From Lichenostomus cassidix (taxonomy: Eukaryota > Chordata > Aves > Passeriformes > Meliphagidae), in contig CM039211.1 of assembly GCA_008360975.2 (NCBI GenBank), positions 66,864,565 to 66,928,564 of the forward strand: a stretch of DNA of 64,000 bases, read 5' to 3'. Shown here piece after piece: positions 52,558-61,500 of this stretch (position 1 is its first letter; every line of letters starts with the position of its first letter). The notes below the pieces were generated by a model. That model did not search any database and had not been told where the DNA came from. It worked only from the letters and a program-made list of their open reading frames with translations. The position numbers and the translations under genes are program-made.

Positions 52558-55500
52558 ATACCTGGTTAACATTGGCTGAGTAAACTACAAAAGGTGCAGG
52601 GTCAGTTTGATTTCCTTTTTCCTGAAAAAAGAAAAAAACATGAAGAAGCATAATTTCAGCAGAGAAGCCCTCTGCAGTGACACAATCCAGCTGTGGAAAC
52701 TCTCTGCATGAATAACTTAATATCCAAATGACTCCTAGAGCAATAACTTAATATCCAAATGACTCCTAGAGCACTGCACAACAGTATTGGTGATCATGCA
52801 ACGACAAATAGATTTTCTTGTGGACCAAAAGAACATTCACAAGACCTTCTGATTTCTTCCCACACACTTTAAATATTACAGTAGTTCATTTTTAAGGCGT
52901 TCAAATGGTTTGTTTCACCACTACCATTTGAAATGTTCTGTTACCAGTCATGGTATCAGTTATGACATCCTAAAAATTTGAAAAGTTTTGTTCTATGCAT
53001 GAAAAAGCCATTTGGATACAACAGTCAAAAGAAAATATTTTAACAGCATGAAATTTACAAACAATTCATCTGCTGCTACTGAAATAATATTTTTACCATC
53101 CTTACATCAACATTCTGAAATAAATGAATATATTTTCAGAATATATTTTAGAATATATTTTAATACATTTAATAGAACAGCATCTTCCTTCAAAAAACGG
53201 CTGTGCCAGAATACTTTTAAGAAACTGCCTGTAGCATTTCACTGACCTCTGAAGTGAAGAAGTCTCAGAGGCAGAAACCGCACATCCTCTACAGCACATA
53301 GCAGTACTGTGCAGCTATTTGAGGTCTATACTCTGCTTTCAAAGGCAGAATCATACAGAGACACACAAGCTTCTCCCAGTAAAATCATTGGGAAGAAGAG
53401 AATAACCGTATCTGGGAAAAAAGAGATAAGAAATTCCACGGCCTCCGCTGGGATCTTTGAATGACATAGAATCTTAGCTCAAACTTTGCAGTAAGCACCC
53501 TGCTGCTGGACAAACTCTCCTGAGATCTTCTGTCTCCAGCAGCACAGTAACTCATATATCTCTCTGAATCCATCATATGTAAAGGCATCTAGCTTTAGGT
53601 GTAATGGCTGTAAGAAGACAGGATCTTTGGGGAAGATACATATACTCTGATTGTAGCCAGGAAAACAAGAGAATTTTCTCTCTGAAACATGTGTCCCTGA
53701 TGCAGAAAACTCCTTTGTGAGCATTCAGTCAGAAGGTCCCATGAAGACATGCTCACAGGGAATGGCTGAAAGTTCAGCAAAAAACTTAGGGAAGCAACAT
53801 AGGTTTTTGGGTCTGTACTGATTGGAAGGAGAATACACAGAGAAGGAGGGAGATGCACCATGTACAAGACATACAGATTGGCCACACTTATATATGTTTG
53901 TTTCTCTAGTACCCATGTTAAATACAAGCATAAACTCATTTGTCCTTTTAATATATGGGCACTTATATCTCTGCTCCATTAATAAGAATTGAAGCACAAG
54001 ACCATAAAAGGACCGAGTGACAAACAGAAATTGCTTTCACACATTCAAAGTCCTCAGCCACTCCCTTAAGTCCTACCCACTACCCTACCATAGTTCTACA
54101 CTTTTTCAGATGAGAAAATAGACATGAAAAATATTATATCCAAGTAGAGGCTTAAGGATTCACAGCACCATCAAAACATTTTGTAGGTCTCTTTGTCCAA
54201 GAGTCCCTGAGGCAAGAAGTTTTCTGTCACCATTTTCATCATATCAAATGTTTTACAATAATACAGCCACTATACTTTTTTTCCTAATAGTATCGACAGA
54301 GATCACAGGATATGACCCAAACACAGATGATCTACATGCCCTTCTAAAGGAAAGATCCTCCAAATCACTGAAGGAAACAGCTACATACCCGTGGAACATT
54401 GATGAGTGTGGCTGTACCTCTCTCAATGAAGTTGAACTGGTTTGCAACCTTCTTCTCTTTTGGGGCAGGAGGTTCTTCTTCCTCTGCTGCATCAGCTGCT
54501 TCAGCTGTTTCTTCCCCCTCTGCCTCTTCCTCTGCCTCTGCCTCTTCCTCTCCCTCTCCCTCTCCTTCTCCCTCTCCCTCTCCCTCTTCTGCAGCCTGCA
54601 AGAAAATACAGCAGTGACTCCACCCTGGGAGAATCAGTTGTCTCTTTTCTTCTTCTCAGACTGCTGGATTTCTGCTGCCTAGTGAAGGAGACTGTAATTG
54701 AAGATTCAATATTTAAGATGCAAATTAGGAGACTTTCAGCACTCAGATCAAGGAGATTCTGAAATGGTATCTAAATGGGAATATAGAAACCAAGGAACTG
54801 AAATTGCTTTAAAACAAAACATGACATGAGAGATATAATATAGCACAGCTGCCTTTGGCAAAATAGACTCAGGGACCAGAAGATTCTCTTAGAGTCCCAT
54901 TACTCTCCACTTTCATTTCCTTGCTAGACAAAGAATTTCACCTGAAACTAGTCTGAATTTGGTTTCAGGGTTCTGACACTGTGTGGTTAAGGACAAAGTT
55001 CTCACAGGCTCCTCCTTTCCCATCAGCCACTCTGCCTATAAATCAGGCCACTATTCATTTCATTCAGTTATGCCTGCTGCTTTCACCCCTCACATTATGT
55101 TTCTCATCAATGGACATACTGTCCAGGAATATTCCAGATCCCTGCAAATTTATTTTGATGTAATATCTGGATAAAGACAGATCTGGTACGATCCCCCTAA
55201 ACAGCTTCTACAATCAAAAAATTGCAGCAGAACCCCAGCTGTCCAGCAGAACCTGCAGGTTCTCACCTACACCACTGACATCTTAGACATAAAAGAATCA
55301 ATCACAGAAGCAAACCCAATTTATAGTAATGTAATTTAAAAGCTAATACTAAAATCTCTACTAATCTCAGCCACGGAGAACTACCTCAGCATCTTCTGTG
55401 GGTTCTTCATCTTTAACCTCTGTCTCTTCAGTTGTCTCAGCAGAATCCTCCACAGGAGCCTCTTCCTTCTCATCAGAAGCCTTATCTGATGATAGAAAGG

Positions 55501-58500
55501 ATAAGTGAATGAGCACAGAATAACAGGACTAACAGAATAACAGGAATATTTTATCCAATATTCTGCAGATGTTCTTTCTTCTGGACAGAACAGAGATGTA
55601 TCCTTTCCTAATGCTGTCTCTGAGACAATACAGTAACAAATCCCCTTTTTGAAGAATGTTTGCTCAAAGCCACAAAAGGTGACACTGTTATTCCTAGAAT
55701 GAAACTGCAGTACTCCTGGATGCACTGAAATAAAAAATAAATATTTTGACTCAGACCAAACTTCCGTAACCATTTCTAATTTGAGTAACCTTGTTTCTGA
55801 GCACCCCTTCAGCTCTGGACCTTTCTATCCTCCAAAATTTTCTGCAGTTATGTGCAATTACTGAGAATGTTTTCAGGGCATATGGAAGTTATAACATGGT
55901 TGTTCTTGTTAATACGGATAAAAACTAATATACTAGTCTTGTTAGAGAATGATATATGTTTACATTCCAAGCACAGCCTTGACGGTGTAGTCATGCTAGC
56001 ATTAAGGTGCTTGAAACTAACTGGTTTGGAATCTACAAAAAGCACTGCCAAAACTTCATGATTTCATGGCATTGAGTATCCCATTAAGCCTTTTGCCCTA
56101 CTTCAAATCATCATGCATGTTTTGTTAAGTGCACAATTAAGGAGGCATGGACCCTCAGACATTGTAAGTAAGAACTATTCTCAAGAGCTTATTCAATGTT
56201 ATCATTGTGCATGGCAGTTATCATCTTGGAAGAACATTCATTGTGACATAAATTCTCCCTTCATAAACAGCAGAAATACAACAAAATCACTAGGCAGTAC
56301 ATGTTTCTCTGCTGAAAATTCAGACCTAAAACTCTTTACTAACAACAGAGCTTTAAGTCACTAACTAATGTGTCTTTATGTCTGAACACCAAATAGTGGT
56401 GATAGCAGCTCAGATCGAAGGTCCAAGCAGCGCAGTGTTTTGTGTCTCACATTGTCTGAAAGTAGATGTCCTGGTAAGAATTTAAGAGTTTGTCAAGTAT
56501 AAAATAGTGTCCTGAACAATCACCTAGTTCCCAAAAACTTCCACTTTAGTACTTTAAATCATGTCTGAAATTTTCAAAGCAGGCAAAGTAGTTTAGACAT
56601 GTATGTTCAACTAATGGTGGTGAAAGATGTTAAAAAGATACTAAATAACTCTGAAAATTTCAGTGTTAGGATTCAAATGTCTCAAAAAACACACACCATT
56701 TTCTACACCGCAGCAAACATCTGGCTTTTTTTTCTGATTTTGACTCACGACAAGGATGCAAGCCAAAGTAGGAGCTGTTTAATTCTATGGTAATGAAGCA
56801 TGATCATTCCAACACGTTGAATTAGCATAACCAATGCCTATCTGAAAATTATTGTGATTTCAGAAAATAAACATACCAGATTCAGTGCTTGATCTGATAC
56901 TCTGGCGCCTGCCTTCATCTGAATCTTTGTGTATCAAGAATCCGTTCAAAGTTAAGTGAACGGCTGTTTGATCCATATCCTCTGCTATCTTGTATGCTTG
57001 CTCCTACAAGAAGGAAAAACCCAACAAAATCATAGAATCACAGGATCACAGACTCATGGAATGGTTTCGTTTTGAAGGAATCTTAAAGACCATCTTGTTC
57101 CAGCCTCCCTGTGATGGGCAGGGACACCTTCCACTAGACTAGGTTGCTCAGAGTCCCATCCAACTTGGCTTTGAACATGCCCCAGGTTTGGGAATCCATC
57201 ATTTTTCTGGGCCACCTGTTCCAGTGCCTCACCATCTTCGCAGTAAAGAACAGCTCAATCTGTATAATATAGATTTTCAGCTGCACCTAAAACCAACCAG
57301 AAGCCACTGCAGAACACACTTGCTTCAATAGTTTCTTCTTAAATATATGACCACTTACTATACCAATTACAGCATAGCACTGAGCCCATTTCAGTCATTT
57401 TGGAGAATTTTAAGATATGGATTACCAACCACCTGTCTATATACCATAAATATGGAAAACTTCAGCTCCAAAGAGAAGAGAAGGACCTTACTTGATTCCA
57501 CAAGACTGATTTCTTTTCCCTGAAATCATGTAATGGTTGGTCAAACAAGTACAGTAGAACAGAGGTGAGACAGACTTTTTTGAATATTTTGCCTGGTTCT
57601 CTCTTCCCTTAGGCGTTGGTTTTGACAGGGATAATTTTCTTCACAGCAGCTTACTATGGGCCTGTGTTTTGGATTTGTGCTGAAAATATTGTTGATAACA
57701 CAGGGATGCTTTGGTTATTGCTGAGCAGTACTTGCAGAGTTCTGCTCCCCACTCCACCTCACCACTACCTCACCCGTCTGACCACAAGGATATTTCAAGT
57801 ATATGGTGCCATGCTTAGCTGGGGAAAGAAGGATGGGAGGAAGAAGAATGGTGGAGATGTTTGGAATTATGGGGTTTATCTTCCCAAATAACCATTAAGT
57901 GACAGGGAGCCCTGCTTTCCTAGGGACTGAACACCTGCCTGCCCATGGAAGTGGTGAATGAATTCCTTGTTTTGCTTTGCACAGCTTTGCTTTCCCTATT
58001 AAACTGTCTCCACCTCAACCCACAAGTTTTCTCACTTACACTCCTCTGATTCTCTTCCCTGCCCCACCATGAGAGAGAGAATGAGTGGCTGTGTGTGACT
58101 TAGTAGCCAGCCAGGATTAAACCACAGCACCTGCCTAAAGTTGGGGATAATTCAATGCCAGAGCTGGAGGAGCTGTCCCCATTCTTTCAGGGGTGTAATC
58201 CTTCCAAGGGAACAGTTGAAGGCAAAGCCATCACTCCACCCTTCTCATGTGACTGCCTGCGCTGCTGGCTGTATATGGTAGTGGGAGAAGGTTGCTCTAG
58301 GGTAATGCAGTGTGCACCCTGCATGCACAAATGTGAGTGTGTGACTCTTGAATGTTTTCTGCCTGTCTGTTGCTCACTCCTACTCATCATGAATATAGCT
58401 TGTCAATGATTTCACAAAACACATTGCTGAGCTCTCCTACAACTCAACTTTCATGTGTGGATACTGAGGCATAACTCTCTTACAGACTGAGAAAATCCTA

Positions 58501-61500
58501 CCTTTTGTCCTTTAACCACCACAGAATGGGAGAAGTTACTACCTGAGATTAGCTGCATTAATTACATTCACTCACAGATATTGTTCTGTAATTGTGATAT
58601 CCTATTTCTAAATAAATGCATCAATGCTTTTTTTCAGACTTTTACCCTCTGCAAAAACCCTTTAAGAACCATTGGCAGTTATTTTGTAATGAGATATAGC
58701 CACATTAAAAGAAAATTTAACCAGTTACAAATCAAAGGAAAACACAAAACCAATTAAGTGCAAAAAAATTCCAGTTTTATGGGTCATGTCACACTTACTG
58801 TAAAGCTGAATCTGACAATAGTCCGGGAAAGACGGGGATTATCAGTTGACAAGGTACGTGTCAATTCCTGTTTCAATTCCTTTGGAATGGAAAGAAGATA
58901 GTATTTTAAATAAAGCTTCATTATTAATACAACGTGCAGCAACAAAAATCACCATGTTTATGCTCAGTTCTGATATTCAGTTCATTGCAGACACCTCATG
59001 TGAAGCTGATGCCGCCACAAGAACAGTGTTTGGTGCCAACCAGACTCAGAGTGGAATCCAGAACAGCCATCCTGCTTCTTACCACCATATTTCAATGGTC
59101 TTTCTTGATGTTAATTCTTATCTAAGATATGGAAGCACTTGAAAAATGCTAGCTGCATTCTATAGGGTGAGACAGACAACTTGTGTCTTTAAAATTTTAC
59201 ACTGTCCAAAACTAAGTAAGCTCGGCAGCAGTGCTTTTTCAATCACAGGATTGACCACTATGAACCAAAAAAAAGTACTGCTGTTAGCTATTTTTACTGC
59301 CTGAGTTTGGGGAAGTACATAAAGCTTCCCTTTCAGAGCCAGTTGGAGGACAGGGAGCAATGCCAGAGTTTTATAAGGCAGTGAGAAGAGAGAAACAACT
59401 GCAGTTGGAAGGATGACCAGTTGCAACCCTACTGAACCAATCTGGGAAGATATAGCAACAAAATTGCAGGACACAGGAACCTGAAAAGCTTAGGGTTGGC
59501 TCTGGGTCCTCCTTAATTGAGTGAAGCCCCAGCTCTATTTTCCCTTTTGAGTCAGCTCCATGCAGTTACAGTGTTTTAAGCTCAGAACTGTTTCAAAGCA
59601 CATTCCCCCTGTTTTCCTGCTGAAGCCATTTCAGTTAGTGCTGCAAACACTGTACTTCCCAAGTACTGGAGTTTTATTCTTGCAGAATTTCCTCCAAAAC
59701 CAATGGGTAGGCTTCTGCTTATGGAGTTTTGTACACATCTCATGACAAGACAGGCATTGTTTTACTCACATCTTCGGTCAGCTCCAGCTGATCTGGAGAT
59801 CTGACTGCAGCCCTTGACGTTTCATCTAGTGTTGCAGCAGACTTATCTTCATCCTAGAACAGGAATTACAAGCTTAGTAGTCGAACAAGACTGTGACTGT
59901 TTCGCTCCCTACCAAAGCACCACTTCTTGAGGCACAGAGCAAAGAGATACAAACAACATGCCCCACATATCTTTGCTTTAAGCAGAGCAGAAAAACACAA
60001 ATGGCAGCCAAAATCAAAAGATTTTGAAAACTGAAGATTTATATGGCTACAGTTGCCAGCAAGAGTTCAGTGGGTTGAAGGAACTTCTCCCTGAAGTTAA
60101 TTTCTGCCCTGTCACAAAACCAGATTAAGTCCAATAACAAAACTCAAGTGATTCCACTTCAATCTCAGTTTAAAAGTTTGCAATTCTGTTTCCCTTGCCA
60201 CATAATACCCAAGGGTATTACAGTACTTAAGGACTACTCAAGGGCAGAAGCCAAGGACCTGCAATTACTCCTGATGTGTTATACTATAAGCTACTGCTAG
60301 AATTTAGTTCAAGATACAAAGCTGCAGGGATGTAGCTCCTGGAGGAATGTTAACCAATTTCTTGCAAAGGCCAGCATTCTCCCTTCTCATAGCAACAGAG
60401 AATTGCTGCTGCTCTCCCTGGACGAGCATTGGGTTGATGACATGATATAAGGTCATTAAAAGGAAAACGAATCACTGCAGGAATGAATTTCAATTAATTG
60501 TCCTTTCAGAAAAAACTGTCAGAACACAAAGCTGCTGATTAAAGTGCTTAACTGCTCCAGGCAAAATTTCTCCCTCAGTTCAAAATGTGTAACGAGTTGA
60601 TTTAAAATAAATCAATCATTCTTGTAAATACAGTTCTCTCAGGCCGGCTAACTTTATAACCACACAAAGCTGAGGATGAGTCCAAGGCATAAGTACAGCT
60701 TATGGCTGCAGCTATAGAGGCTGGACCCAACAATACTTTGCTACCTGCAGAGCACCACAAAGGTAAAAAGCACAATGCTATATCAAAATGTGTGGTGGAC
60801 GAAAGTAACAGAGAATTTTGCATATGCCAAGTGCCCAGGGAAAGTCACCAGCTGCATCCTTATGTTTTTCACCAAGGGAGCTGAAATGAGGCAAGCTTTA
60901 AAGAAGGTCAGGAGCACTGATGCACAGGAGACAATGACGGCAGAACAGTTGTTTGTGATTTAATGCTCCCCACATGAACACCTGCTTGTAGGACATTTAT
61001 CATACACAATTCAATGGCTGTTAGTTCAGTGGCTGTTTCTCATAGTGAATCAGATAAGAAGTATTGGGGTTTTAACATCTTTCTATAAAATTTTCATTTA
61101 AAAGAAAATAATGTTACATTTTTAAATGGTGAAAAGAGGAACGTTTAATGGGATTGTGATTTGTCCCAAGAAAGTGAAAAGCTGTTTATCAACATGCATG
61201 TTTAAAGGCATGTGGACTGTTCTTCCATCTATGTCAATGGAGCTAAATAAGAAGAAGGCAGATTAAATCAGGGTATTCCAATAATTTATTTGCCCAACAG
61301 TAAAAACATAATCATGAGTCAAAAAAGTTAACGCTATTTTCTCTAATGCTTATACTTTGTTAAGTGAATATGAACTTTACTTTGAATTTTCTAAACTCAG
61401 CAGGCAGTTTTCTCACAGTCTGGGTCAGCTTATATTTTGGAATTCACACCCCAAACATTTTATTTTAATCTTTTCATATTGCATTTTGCCCAAATTCTGC

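Noticed and set aside
54248..54762. Plus-strand frames rich in Ser/Leu/Pro opposite exon f
   Set aside because: Antisense readings of the Glu/Gly repeat exon of DNAI1.
57616..57891. A 91-codon plus-strand frame
   Set aside because: It is part of the ERVL-type LTR U3 region, which often stays open by chance; not a gene.
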